Below, piece after piece: positions 1-11,938 of a stretch of DNA of 64,000 nt. Source of the stretch: Pycnopodia helianthoides. Taxonomy: Eukaryota > Echinodermata > Asteroidea > Forcipulatida > Asteriidae. The DNA lies in contig CM063251.1 in the NCBI GenBank assembly GCA_032158295.1, forward strand, positions 9,525,016 to 9,589,015. The letters are read 5' to 3'. Position 1 is the stretch's first letter; each line of letters opens with the position of its first letter. The notes beneath the pieces were generated by a model. The model made no database searches, was not told the origin of the DNA, and saw nothing but the letters and a program-made list of their open reading frames with translations. A program made the position numbers and the translations under genes.

Positions 1-307
1 AGGTCTTAAATTGGGGATTGCACAATAATTCCCGGGAAAGGGAGATTTTGAGCATGAATTCCAGTACCCTTTTTCCTTCTTTGTACAGGGCGACCAAAAA
101 ATCTTGTTCTGGCGTGTATGCATGTCTGTCGGAGGCATACTGTGTATGACTTTAACATGTGTTTAACAGTCATCCGTTTTCCTGTTAGTGAAAGTTATTG
201 GTGTGTACACATCGTGTTCTGGCATTAACTGGTTAAGAACACATCATAAAAATAAGCTTTGAGTAATCATCAATGACGTATTATCTAATTCATGTTGTTC
301 TTAACAG

Positions 308-3300
308 CTCAAGGCTCTATGGCTGAATTGGTGTGCAGAATATTTGACATCAAACATGACTACTTTGGAACAGTCATCTCCAACTTTGCTCGGGTAAGTT
401 GACAGAATATTGCATGAAATGATCTTAGGTTACAGCCCTTATTCATCCTCATAACATCTGAAATATATCTGATGATATCATTCAAATGGCATAATCCTCA
501 CCGTTTCGAATATGGGAAAAAAAATTGCTTTTAGTGTGTACACAGGATGGAACTTGGTGCTTTTAAGTCTTACAGAAAATGCAATACATGGGACCTAGAT
601 GGTTGTAACTTCTACATTGGAATGGAGCTAACCTCTTATCTCCTTGCAAGGTCCTTGTTTGAAGAATGCAGATAGTCATATGCTCAGGTGCCACCTGAGT
701 CATTCAGCTTTACAATTTGTTCAGACCCCCAGAAAGTGCTGATGAAATTAAAGTGACTTTTGAAAAGTTGTCACAAAATGAGTGAAAACATTAGTTTTGT
801 TTGTTGTGTAATTTCAAATAGAATCATGGATTGATGGACAGTTGACTCAAAGCACCCTTGTTAAAAGGAGGGTACATCATTGTTTTTGTTTTTATTTTCA
901 AAGTATCGAGTTGTTCCCATCCTCTATTTTTTCAACAAAACGCACCATGCAAAAACCTGTAAAAATATCCCCAAATTCGGTTGTCACTTTTTAGCGAAAG
1001 CAAAGAAGAAACAATGTATGTTTTGTCATGGTTTTTGTTGGTACGCATACACATAACTCACAGCTGTGGTGACTTTTACACAATGGAACATAGGTCCCCA
1101 AAGCGTTTTTCCTTTATTAAACTTGGACCCCACGGGGTAATTCTTCAGAAGAGGGAATAGTGGAAAGATAATGGCAAGTCCCCCACAACTGTGTGTACAT
1201 TCATATCAGGAATATTTTGTTGCAGCATCAAAATGAGCAACTCTAATCTTGAGGGAATCTTCAGAATTTAAAAATATTTTGAATGGAAATGTTTCTCTTG
1301 AAGAGTGGGACTTGTATGAACTTCATAATCAATGGAGTTCCAAACTGAAACCCAACATTTTTTTTTATAAATTTCAATCTTGTACTTTTGTCTTTAACCA
1401 ATTCACGTTAGAATTTTTTTATTTATTCCGTGCCAACCCGTGTCAGCTAAAAATTTAGGAAAATTCGAAGTTGTTCTTGGGTTTAACAAAGCCGTAAGTC
1501 TGTCCAAAAAATAATTGGCGGATAAATACGTCATCCAACGTGAAGTGGTTAATATATTACATGTATATAATAAATCGTCGGCTTAGAAATACAAGGTAGT
1601 TAGTGTAGTTTGTGTGGATTTCATCAAATTGGTTTTGCATATTTTGGAGAGTGGTTCAACAAAATTAGTTTGGCAAAAAGAAACATTCAAAATTCTAAAT
1701 AAAAATTGTGGATTTTGATTATTTTTTTCAAACTTATTTGCATTTTTCACTTAACGACCTTTGATTGTTATGAATTTGAAATTGCAATTAATGACCTTAC
1801 AGCACTGAGCCGATGAAATGTGCTGTTTTATCAGAGCCATTATTTTGTTATCAGCAACACAATGATAAAAGCTTAAACATGATGCTCACATTTGGACTCA
1901 ACTTGACTCATTTTGTTTGATTGAAACAGCTGAATATGGCTGAGATTGTAGATGATTCAAATGACAAACATTTTGAGCCATGGACTGAAGCCTGTAACAG
2001 AGATGGTCTGCAGTATACCCCATTGAGCCCCTATCTACACCAGGTATGTACACTGTATTATGATATATGCTTATTCTCTCTTGAGCTTTTTGAAAATGTC
2101 TTTTAATCTTAAATTCAATCATAAAAAGTGACTTAAATCTAAATTCATAACATTATTATGACTCTGATGTACTTGATCTACTTACTAAACAGAGGGTGTC
2201 TCTGTTAGCTGTCCCAGAACCCTCCACCACCATCGTCAAATAATTTTTCAAATCTATCAAAACTGGAGACTGATCAAGTCTGAAGACTATAATGATAGTA
2301 GTATAGAGGTTAATTTCTTTTTAGAAAAATGTTTGTCTTCTACTCTAAAGTATTTATGATACATTAACACAGTATCCTTTTGCTGTTATTTGACTAGGAG
2401 CTGTTGTACAACAAACATTTGTACATGGATGGACAGAAACTAGAGACCACTGGCTTCCAGTTGAACAAACCACAACTCACCGAGGAATTATTGAGACAGG
2501 TATGTTTGAGACTGAGACTATCACAAGGTGGTGGTGTTGTTTAGACTGTGTTCCCATGGTTACAATCTTGCCTCTATCCAATCTAATCCCCTGCAAGGTA
2601 TTTGGGTAGTAAGTTCATTTTGTGTCGAGCATCCATCGTGCATCCATCTTTGTCTGTGCCAGCTCTTTTGATTTAGGTTGAACAAAGAGAAATTGACAAG
2701 AGCAGGATTTGAACCAGTGACCTCAGGATTAATGTGCTGGCGCTCTACCAACAGAGCTATCTAGCCATATTTTGGCGGTCTCCCTATTTTGTCAATATTC
2801 TTGTTTGGGGTGCCAGTCAGAAGCCCTACAACCATTAACTGCCGTGTAGCTAGGGATCACACCCAAACTCTGTTAGTTAATCATTTTGGTTTTATTAACT
2901 TCGCTCATCTTTTACTGAAACTAAAATGAGATATCGGAACAATTAAATCAAGCTTTTGTGAGTCTATAAGTTTCTTCTCCAGTGTGGTTAGGATCCAAGG
3001 TGGCTTATTTAATGTAGTGAGTGATATGTGGCTGTTCCACCCCCTGGCAATTGACTCGCACTCGGCCCTCAAATGTAAAGGAAACGATGATTAAGAAAAA
3101 TTGACTAGAGCCGGAATTGAACCAATGACCTCCGGATTAACGTATCGGTGCTCTACCAACTGCGCTATCTAGCCCTATGTTGGCGGTCTCCCTATTTTGT
3201 CAATATCTTTGTTCGGGGATGCCAGTCAGAAGCCATGCAACTGTTAACTGCCGTGTAGCCAGGGATCACACCCAAGTTTACGATACAACCTGGGAAGCAG

Positions 3301-3730
3301 CAGCCACGGGATCACCTTGAGGGGATGCAACTTTTTTAATCTAAATGTCAAGTAATGAACCACAAGGGAAACTGACTGGGTAAATTTCAAATAGTTTGGG
3401 GTTGAACAAAGAAAAATTGACTATTTGAAATTTACCCAGTCAGTTTCCCTTTTGAAAACGATGATATAACACATTTCAAATCCTATAAATAAGTCCAAAG
3501 AACAATCCCTTGTGTGTTTATTTTCTCCCAAATTCATGACTTCATTGTTTGCCTTGCGGCCATGTTTATGTTGATAATAGGATTCAGTCTTAATTATACA
3601 AACAATATTCTCAGTGAGCTTGTGTACCATTCAACGCTGTCATTGTTTCTCTGTATTTCTGCTACAGATGTTGGATGACTATGTTTGCATGGGTCTGTTT
3701 CCAAAATCTCTGGCACCATCCCTAAGGTAA
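308..3730 (+). CDS. 3' end of a host gene, extended short-chain dehydrogenase/epimerase-like (4 exons, partial)
   Basis: Four exons can be read at 308-393, 1930-2043, 2398-2499 and 3668-3730. The first three have AG acceptors and gtaagt/gtatgt donors; the last has an AG acceptor and ends in TAA at 3728-3730. The first exon uses its first two bases to finish a split codon; every later junction is phase 0, so one open frame of about 120 residues crosses all four. Readable pieces include SMAELVCRIFDIKHDYFGTV, WTEACNRDGL, LYNKHLYMDGQKLETTGF and MLDDYVCMGLFPKSL. The pattern of D-G-x-K-L-x-x-T-G-F followed by a short helix and a final D-D-Y resembles the C-terminus of extended SDR/NAD-dependent epimerase proteins, which would act on a nucleotide-sugar or similar substrate. 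No Rossmann or YxxxK motif is in the window because the 5' exons lie upstream. The exon structure is well supported; the family is a guess. Confidence 0.6.
394..1929 (+). other. Intron of the dehydrogenase-like gene
   Basis: AT-rich sequence between the donor at 394 and the acceptor at 1928-1929. The short ORF at 1249-1458 has no homology I recognise and no splice context. I see no gene, repeat family or RNA in it. The other two introns are 2044-2397, with nothing visible, and 2500-3667, which holds two SINEs. Confidence 0.5.
2560..2890 (-). repeat. tRNA-derived SINE, diverged copy
   Basis: Read on the minus strand, a tRNA-like head lies at about 2690-2766. The A-box-like TAGCTCTGTTGGTAGAG falls at 2742-2758 and the B-box-like GGTTCAAATCC at 2704-2714. 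The flanking body (the motif around tattttggcggtctccctat, then the stretch near 'gccagtcagaagcc') is shared with the copies at 3.1 kb and 59-59.7 kb. This is a mobile copy in an intron, not a tRNA gene; the acceptor stem does not pair. Confidence 0.75.
3062..3420 (-). repeat. tRNA-derived SINE, second intronic copy
   Basis: The tRNA-like head is at 3101-3174 on the minus strand. The body running to 3420 (accagtcagaagcc, tttacgatacaacctgggaa, gatcaccttgaggggatgc, then caagtaatgaaccacaaggg) matches the tandem copies at 59.0-59.75 kb closely. It lies in the last intron of the + strand gene, opposite to its transcription. Confidence 0.8.
3366..3449. repeat. Perfect 29-bp inverted repeat at the SINE end
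   Basis: Bases 3366-3394 reappear as their exact reverse complement at 3421-3449, separated by a 26-bp loop. The arm is the SINE body sequence containing gaaactgactgggtaaattt. It looks like a small inverted duplication made when the SINE unit ended at 3420. Confidence 0.85.
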
Positions 3731-5430
3731 TATCAGTCTTATCAGCTAGGAGGATGAGGCAATGAGCCCGGAGGTGGCATGTAGTTATGATGATTCCTGC
3801 TAATATACATGTACACACACTGATCTCCATTATACTTGCTGGATTACAGGGTTATGTAGGTATACAAATTACACAGTGCGGTATTGTTGTAAAAGACCAT
3901 CAAGCTGTTTTTATGCGGGATTGGCCCTACGTCTGGTTTGGGCTGGGTCCAAATTGTGTTCCACTTGTTTTTTACATTGTGTAGTCATGTGACATAATTC
4001 ACTGTGATGGCTTTGCATTTGACACACTTTAATGCTATGATGGGAAATCTTATCAAAATAGAAGATGTTATGATGTCAGCCATGTGGAGGCATTATACAT
4101 GTAAATGAGTGTGTCAAAGGTTACGTTATCAATACTTTTTATTATTATTTAGGTCTGTGATTTGTCAGGAATTGATTTAATAGATCTTTTGTCTTCAAAT
4201 TTTGTTGATGATCAAAGAAATATTATGAAATGGTGACTCCAGAGTAAGGAGATCACTGATGTGTATAACTGGACCCTTTGTAGATGGGCTGTAATGTTAA
4301 TGTTAAACAGAACAAAAGTGGCTTATATACTGGTGATTGCTGCCTTGCATTATATGCAAATTGTTTCTTGTTACATTATATTGTTAAATTCATTGACAGC
4401 AAGTTAATTATGTAAGGTTTTATTTTACTGTCAAAAAGAAGTGAGACCGTTTTACTTTTCATCACTTATGGTGATTTTAAATTGATGCAAAGATTTGCTG
4501 ATTTTTATTGTAGTTTTCAAAATTTTAAAACAGTAATGGAAGACTGGTAAACTATCAAGATAGTTATGACAAGTACACAGGCACCTCGTAGTGAAATGTG
4601 CAACTGTTGGTATAACAGTAGTTTTTGTTCCAATTCTTTAGGTCCTTGGATATCGTCTTCATTTATGTATTAATAGATTACTAACTTCCTTAAAGATGAA
4701 AACATGCTCTTCCATTACAGAGACATTATTCAGTATGATTGCTGAATGCAAAAACAAACATCGAATACACAACAGATTTTTTGTTATGTCATCTTGAAAG
4801 CCATCTTTAAAATGATTCAGCCAAAAAATTAAAATAGTTCTGCTTCTGTTACCAGGCCGACCCTGCTGTTACATTGCAACTTACTTTACAATGAAAAAAA
4901 AAAACATTTGAAAATTTGGGGTAAAATCACTCAAAAATCTTCAATATGTTGAGAACTTATGGCAAGTCAGAGCTTTCAGGTGGTAAGCAGTTATGGTTAA
5001 TAGTCAGTGGGACCTAAACCTGCTTGACATCCAAGGGCCTGCTGAATTGTACGCTTATATATTTTTTACAAACGAGATGAATACACAATGTGCTATTTAC
5101 TGGTGAAGGTATGAAGATTGGATTAGAATAATTCATTGCAACTATTGAAAATAAGTTGTTCGCTTTGATGTCAAGCTATTTTGAAATGTCTATTTTGAAA
5201 TGATGGAAGCAGAACTTCAACTAGAAGCTTGCCAAATATGCGTAAAACTACCAATCATGAGAAAAAAATTGAAGAAAAACAAATTGATAATATGACAGAA
5301 TATTTCAAAGTTATATATGTTGCCTGCAGGTAGATGTGATGGCATTGCTGTTTATGTGTATGTTATGAAAGTGAATGAAATGTTAAACAATCGTGTGCAA
5401 TATGAAAACAATAATAAAATTGTATTAATA
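3731..5430 (+). other. Probable 3'UTR of the dehydrogenase-like gene
   Basis: AT-rich, no coding exon seen. The first convincing AATAAA in a suitable context is at 5413-5418, followed by a T/G-rich stretch. The extent of the UTR is inferred only from that signal. Confidence 0.35.
5413..5418 (+). promoter_or_regulatory. Candidate polyadenylation signal AATAAA
   Basis: AATAAA about 1.7 kb after the stop codon of the + strand host gene. Many A/T-rich hexamers occur in this region, so the assignment is weak. Confidence 0.35.
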
Positions 5431-8227
5431 ATTTATGCCCATGATGCCATTGAATCAGATTCAGTGTTCTTAAGAATATTATAAAAATATAAACATACAA
5501 TTTGAAAAATCACAAAAGGAAAGTTGATTTTTTTTTTTTAATCACACTCTAAATTGTGCAACCATTACATAGGTTTAATGATAACATGAACGTCAGTTAA
5601 AAAATTTCTTTTTACAAGTAATAAAAAACAGAGGTCAAGTCTTATTCTCGGATTTTCTTTATTAAATTTTAAAAAATTATTTTACTTTCGTATTTTCATA
5701 GCTTAATGTTACTTTCCCAACAATATAATACTAATTTGTATAGCCATAAACTACGTTAAACTAAAGTATTTGAAGAAACATGTAAAACTAAACATAGTTG
5801 GGACCAACTTGGTCCCAGAAGTTCGAATACAGGCCAGACTTGAACAGTCTACACTCCACCAACTTCAAAATTTGCTATATGAGTCTCAATTTCTCCCACC
5901 CTTTTAATAGAAGATATGAAGGAATCATTGTGTAATTTTAAGATGATATTAAAAAATCATGATTTTGCTCCTTAAAAGATGTTATACAGTTAAAACAAAG
6001 TGTCAAGTTTCAATGTCATATTTAAGAAGTGCATTACTGAAAATGCTGGTGATGGTTTTGTCTGGATGTGATTTTAGGTTGGAAATTGAATGAAGTAATA
6101 GTAAATGAATCAATGTTGTATAGACCACTTGCGGACAAATTAGGATTCAAAGAGACTAAGCAAACCAGTAGCAAAAGTTTGGACAATGTAACACATGCTG
6201 TACTTTTCTTTGAACTTGAAGCACAATAAATCAAAAAATTCCCCTTCTCTTACATTCCTACTAAGTGCTGTTTAATCATAATGGTATGGTTTTGAAACTT
6301 CCATTGGTTGATCATTCAAACAAACTACATTATGTTTGTTTTCTTAATGTTCAAATAATTTACTGTTTATAGTGTTTGATGCATTAACAACGCTGGCCAA
6401 TTTCAACAAAATTTTTGCTAATTTTTATTTTCTATCTCTCAAAATCAAGCAGGAATTCCTTTTTGTTTTTGTATTTGAACCGCAGTCTTAACACTTAAGT
6501 TTAGTTTGGTCATTCTGTTTAGTTTTAAAGAAATTAAAAACACATTTTTATCATTCTAACCTTATGGTCATTTTCTATTTCTATTTCCAATTGGTGTTGT
6601 CAATTTAAGAACCATTGTAATTCATTATTTACCTTTTCTCACCTTTGAATATGTCTTTTGTGTTTCCATGCATCTTTGTTACATCAGCCAACTCCTTCCA
6701 CCTCCCAGTCATCTTCCTGATTACTTGTCTAACTTCATTTTATGCTTCTTCTTAAAATTGTTTTCTGCTGTTTTCTTTTCACTACTTTCCTGACCTAGCT
6801 GGTTCTGTTTCACTGGTATACTTGTGAGTTTGTTGTGTCATCATTCTAAGTCATTGAGAAAGACTGCTAGGTTCAAAACATAGGCCATTAACATGATTGT
6901 TTGCATTAACCCTAGGTCATTTTTAGTAGGTAAGCGGTTTGCAACAACAAAATCTTCTTCCTATCTCAATATTCATGTAGGTAGGTACAATGTAGTACAC
7001 TATGTTAAGTTGATAGAGTTCTCAAACATGTGTTGGAGTTACCTCACCAATATTTTCCTTTTCACTTTTAATTTTTTATGTCAAGTCAATTATTTCTAGC
7101 TGTATGTCTTGAAAGGAGGGATTCCTTTTGTGTTTCCATTATCAATTTTTAGTGGAGGCCAAGTAAAACTTGAAAAAAAATGCACATGGTCTTTTCATAT
7201 TACCAACCCTTTTCCTTACCACCCCCCCCTTGTCTCGCTTTTTTTTGCTCATCCCTTGCTTCTTGGGACTGCTTTCTGCCTATTTCTTTTCACTTCTTTC
7301 CACTTGACTGCTTCTAATGTGTTATACTTGTTTGTATATGTGCTGTGTTGTCATTGAGTCTTTAAAAGACTCTGCTAGGGTCCAAATGTGAGACCTTTAA
7401 CCATTTTTTTGCTTCTTTTTTTTTTATTTATCAGTTAATTGAAAGATAAGAAAGTTAGTTTGTTATTTAATTGACCTATCCATCCCATCATTGGTCATGT
7501 TCTGTATTGACCACAGGGCTCTCTGTATGTTCATAGAGCTATATGGTTCAAACTAGGCTTGACTATGAAGAGAGGTGGTTTTAGCAAGAATCACAAAAGG
7601 AAAAACAGTAAGCAAAGAAATGAATTTGAATGAAAACTGTCTGTCAAGTGATTGAGTTGAGTTCTGGATAAACCTCTTGATGCAGGCTTCAAAGAAATTG
7701 AATTTACTCATCAACCATTTGAATTTGAATAATCTTATGTACTGTATGATCGCTCAACTAATGAAATGAAATGAGTCTTTTGTTGACGATTAAAAAGCTG
7801 ATTAAAGGGAGCATTCAGTTTAAATGAAATTTACAGAGTTGTTTCTGTTGAGACTAAAAAACGTGATATCCAATAAATTGGCTGATGAGTCAATTGGAGA
7901 TGTTCTAATATGGATTAGGAAGTTTAAAATTCTGTATAAAATGTATTTCGATTGACAGCTAGTGTGTTCATTTTCAGTAAAACCCAATTTCAAAGTGTTG
8001 CTTTAGTAACAAACTTACTTGAAACAGAATAAGGGCCAAATACTTATGTTATTTATGGAACTATTCCTTGGAAAACAAAATTACAAATATTGAAAGAATT
8101 TTAGTACATTGTTGCAGTATATAATCATGAGGTGAAATCTAGACTATTCCAATTTACGAGGAAAGCCGAACAAAAACGAAATACACGAACAAAATGCATT
8201 CATTAATATTTGTTTTGTGTAACTCAA
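5431..8227. other. Gene-free AT-rich stretch
   Basis: No exon with splice context, RNA gene or recognisable repeat was found. Two short passages (near 6.9 kb and 7.35 kb) share a loose motif, 'aaagactgctaggttc' against 'aaaagactctgctagggtcc', which may be an old repeat. The short ORFs here have no recognisable domains. Confidence 0.4.
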
Positions 8228-8515
8228 ACATAGATCCTTGTCATTTGAAATATTGTTCACAATAAACACAAAATAGAAAGAACCTGGCAGACTCCATGTA
8301 GACACCAACTTTGTCCACCTTGACACGACCTTGCCTCAATTGGACAAACGGGTTCAGGCGAGGAACGATTATTTTGGAAACGACACCGCAAAGCATCCCA
8401 TAATAATCCATATTGGACTTCATTATTAAACTTTGGATTGTCATGACAGTAAACATGCAAAATAAAGGATGACATGTGACACATGTTCCACCAATCAAAT
8501 GACAAGGATCTGTGT
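8228..8515. mobile_element. Short inverted-repeat element (MITE-like)
   Basis: The 21-bp ends at 8228-8248 and 8495-8515 are reverse complements with one mismatch; the shared core is gatccttgtcatttga. The interior includes a 109-codon minus-strand ORF with no recognisable family, which I do not call as a gene. I could not define a clear target-site duplication. Confidence 0.5.
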
Positions 8516-8896
8516 GTGTGTGGTATATAAAAACTGAAATGTAATAGCTTCTGCTTAGCAGCTCAATCAAACTTATTTATATTTATTTATTTATACCATT
8601 TCTTTACCTAGGGTATGCCCAAACAGTTAAGATTGCATGGTTTACATTAATGTAAATCAACTTTAAATACCATGTCAATGAATATAGGCATTAACACCAT
8701 GATGCTGAGGAGTGCATCACCCAGCATCAGTGGTGTAAGTTTGCCTTACCCTTAAGGGGTATTGTTGGGAGACCAAATAGTTCAATATACACAAGATATT
8801 AAGTTGAATATTTACCAAACAAGAATTAATGTTATTTATGAATGTATTTACATACAATATGTTGTGTGAACCTGCAAATACAGGCCACAAGACCTT

Positions 8897-10129
8897 GAGT
8901 TGCAAATTGTCATTTTGCTTTCTTTAAACTCTTTATTATACAGTTAAGATTTACAGTTCATAGGCCTACAAGTGATTTTATTTTTCTTTGTAGCTTCTAC
9001 CTCTCAGATATTTAACTTTGTGTTTAGTTTTACATTCAGTTCATTTAATTGTATGCTTTGATCTTCCAATGAAGCTTTTGGAGTAGTATCCAAAGTCAAA
9101 TAGACCCAACTTACCAGAATTGATTGTAATCCAATTTTATGTTTGTATAATTTTCATGATTTTGGTACTCGGTTAAAGCTTTAAAGCTAAATGTACCTTA
9201 CATGGGATGAGATAAACCATTCCAATTGGCTTACTTTTTACTGTTATATTCTGGTGGATTCAGAAGTTGTTTTGCTTCTCTGGATGGATTGCAAGTTGGT
9301 TTAGTGTTGTTTGTGAACATGCAAGAAATTAGTTTTCCCTGGTCAACTTTCCCTAATAACTGTTACAGATATTTGTGCAGTACATCCCTATTTAGTATAA
9401 CCTTGCCTGTAGTCTTTACAGAGTCAACCTGTTGTGCTGATGTAAATATGAAATAACTCCCTTGGCCCACTTATGTACAATCCTCCAAAATCGTCCTCTC
9501 CTATGTCAATTCACACCAACAGCCATCATTTGTACCTGATTGGAAGAGATTCTTTTTTTATTTGTTACTTCTTGTATGTGAAACAAAACACTCTGACTTC
9601 AAGTAGTCCTAAATTAGTGTTTTCCCTCCATATGTGTGTAACAGTCCGACCAAATACAAAACGATGGGATAGTGGAAATAAACAAGTATTATTTAATGCT
9701 GTCAAAGCTTTTGGTGCTGGTGCTCTATGCAATTGTAATATTAAATACAGTTCAACTGATTCATATTAAAATATGGCAATTTGTGTTGCAATGTTAATAT
9801 AATTTTTTAGACTACATGACTTTTTTTCTAAGCTGATGTTTGATCTACTCATGTATTTCATTTTATTTGTGGCATTTTGCTTTTTCAAAAAGATAAGACA
9901 ATGGATCTTTTCTTGTATGATCTAAATGAATGTTTCATCTGATCTTTCTCCACTCTAAAAATGTTTTTCTACCTTATAAGGAGTTTATGGGTGGCATTTT
10001 GAGTGATGAGACCTAATTAGGAGTTTACGGGTGGCATCAGGGATGTGAGCTTATTGTGATTTTATGGGTGGCATTTTGAGGAATTTGTCCTTATTTGGAG
10101 TTTATCGGTGGCATTTTGAAGGATGTGAC
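8897..10129. repeat. Segmental duplication block 1, copy A
   Basis: Nearly collinear with 44602-46020. The two share long runs such as gagttgcaaattgtcatttt, cttccaatgaagcttttgga and tcctccaaaatcgtcctctc, with scattered substitutions and small indels. The indels break the short ORFs at 9226-9456 and 9473-9769 in the other copy, so I do not treat those ORFs as genes. Confidence 0.85.
9975..10129. repeat. Short diverged 40-bp minisatellite (about 4 units)
   Basis: Degenerate tandem units around 'gggagtttatgggtggcatt'. The same unit is expanded to 14 uniform copies at the paralogous site 45458-46022. Confidence 0.8.
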
Positions 10130-10391
10130 CATAGAGTTATATAATAGAACTAGAGGGCGTACAAAACCTTGTGACATGGCCTGACAAGTAAAATTTTTTG
10201 CCTTTGAGACAAAGGTGCTGTTCCATCATAACACAGGTCACGCACTAGTTCACCCAACCTACATGCACTTTATGTAATGGAAAGTTTGTTTATAATTTAC
10301 CCGTAGGGATTCGAACCCATGGTGGGCCAGCGAAGTTATGTTTGTAACCACATGCGCAGTGCTCCCTCTAGTTCTATTATATAACTCTATG
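10130..10391. mobile_element. 262-bp MITE with perfect 28-bp TIRs
   Basis: Positions 10130-10157 (beginning CATAGAGTTATATAATAGAA) are exactly inverted at 10364-10391. TGAC directly abuts both ends, compatible with a short target duplication. There is no coding capacity. The first ~75 bp recur at 46022-46104 in copy B, where the remainder is missing. The TIR resembles that of the 674-bp element at 39711-40384. Confidence 0.8.
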
Positions 10392-11179
10392 TGACAATTA
10401 GACAAGGGGGAACTTTTGGGTAGTGATCTCCACGGGCAGATCCAGGATTTTTTTAACGGGGCACAACAGCGCACCCAGGATTTTGTATTGGGGGTTAAAA
10501 AAAAAAATGGGTTGGGTCCAGGGGCGAAGCCGTCTGATCCTTTGGCGTTCTGTGGGGTGAAAAATTAAGCCTCCACGTGCCTAAAACAGAGCAATAGACA
10601 CACTTTTATAGGAAATCAGATCCATATAAATCTTCAATATTTACTGGAAAATTTCCGTAACATCGATGGTGGGGTCCGGGGGGAAGCTCTGAGCTTTTTG
10701 CGTTTTGAGGGGTGAAAAATCAAGCACTTCTGATCCTTACCAATCTTCTAGTTTTACTCAAAGAAAATTTTCATTCCACAAATCTCCCGTTTGGATCTTG
10801 GTCGCTGCACATGCAATATCTGGTTTCATTCATATTCATTTTAAAAATATAGTTCAAGCTTAGTGTAGTCTTTACACTTGAATGCCAGAACGACATGAAA
10901 TATATTTTATCAAGGACAAATTGGCACGTCAGGTTTCAAATGCTTATGTTATCGTGCAAATCTAAGCAATTACAAGCGACATATCATGAAAGATTCAATT
11001 TGGCAGAAAGAAACAAATTCGATAGGCATATGATGATAAAGAAATCCATCCTGCCGCTGGGGGGAAAAGACACCACACACACTTGTGGCTAATTTTTAAG
11101 CAGACAGATAGTAAAAATATATTTAAAAATCCAAATTTTTCCCGGGGGGCACGTGCCCCATGCCCCCTGGATGATACAG
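10392..11179. other. Non-coding stretch with degenerate repeats
   Basis: Contains two related passages, near 10555 and 10705, with 'gaggggtgaaaaatcaagc'-like sequence, and G-rich or A-rich runs typical of degenerate dispersed repeats. The ORFs at 10895-11092 and 11083-11274 have no recognisable domain. No gene seen. Confidence 0.4.
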
Positions 11180-11640
11180 TTCATTCACAATTTATAACTA
11201 CACCTTGTAAACAATGTAATATTTATTACAGCTTATTGTATTTGTTTCATTTTTGTTTATCAAAGCAGCATTAACATTTTAAGCATGAAAAATCTCTTTT
11301 AAAAATACATTACATTTATGTACAAATAACTTTGCATTTTACAGTGCAATGCAAAATATATTTAAAAAGCAAAATTTAAAGAAAGAATTAATTATGTTAA
11401 TGTTTAAAAATCTTATTAAAAATACAAAGAAAGTTTGAAAGTTAAGCTATTACCACAGAGTGTGAGCAATTTACATGCACTTTGATCATCTGGAGTATAT
11501 GAGCTACAAATACTAAGACTGTTGCCATCAATGCATCATCTTAGACTAAGACTACAAAAATACAAGTTTCTCTGTTACCAGTTTGAAATACAAGACTTTT
11601 ATAATAAGAGTTATTATTATCATACGATCTAACCTCACAA
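11180..11640. repeat. Segmental duplication block 2, copy A
   Basis: Matches 49010-50025 in two pieces, sharing 'ttcattcacaa', 'aataactttgcattttacag', 'attaccaca' and 'tacgatctaacctcacaatt'. Copy B contains additional sequence between the pieces. Non-coding. Sequence 11641-11938 is AT-rich with no feature seen. Confidence 0.75.
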
Positions 11641-11938
11641 TTGTGCCAATTTGGTCTAGATGTTTTCCCAGTGCTGTTTGGTTCGGTTTATTGCACTCGC
11701 CAGTAGGCCCTAGTGCTTCTAATTATCTTTTCTCCCCTTCTCCATGAAAACAGCAATGTTTTTAATTTATTTTATTTTAAATAACCGATGAGAAACAGGA
11801 AACAAACTTGGTTTGTTGTTTATCCTAAAATATATTATTAAAAAAAAATACTCATAATGAAGCAGGCATAATTCAGTGCAAACCAAACATGTCTGATGAA
11901 GGGCAAGTCAAATTCCAACACAATCTGTTACTTACACT

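Noticed and set aside
2690..2766. tRNA gene on the minus strand
   Set aside because: The A and B boxes are clear, but the acceptor stem does not pair and the same head plus body recurs at 3.1 and 59 kb, so it is a SINE.
8241..8570. 109-codon minus-strand ORF as a gene
   Set aside because: It overlaps a 21-bp inverted-repeat element, has no recognisable domain and no splice or promoter context.
9226..9769. Two + strand ORFs as small genes
   Set aside because: The paralogous sequence at 44.9-45.4 kb carries indels that break both frames; no domain is recognisable.
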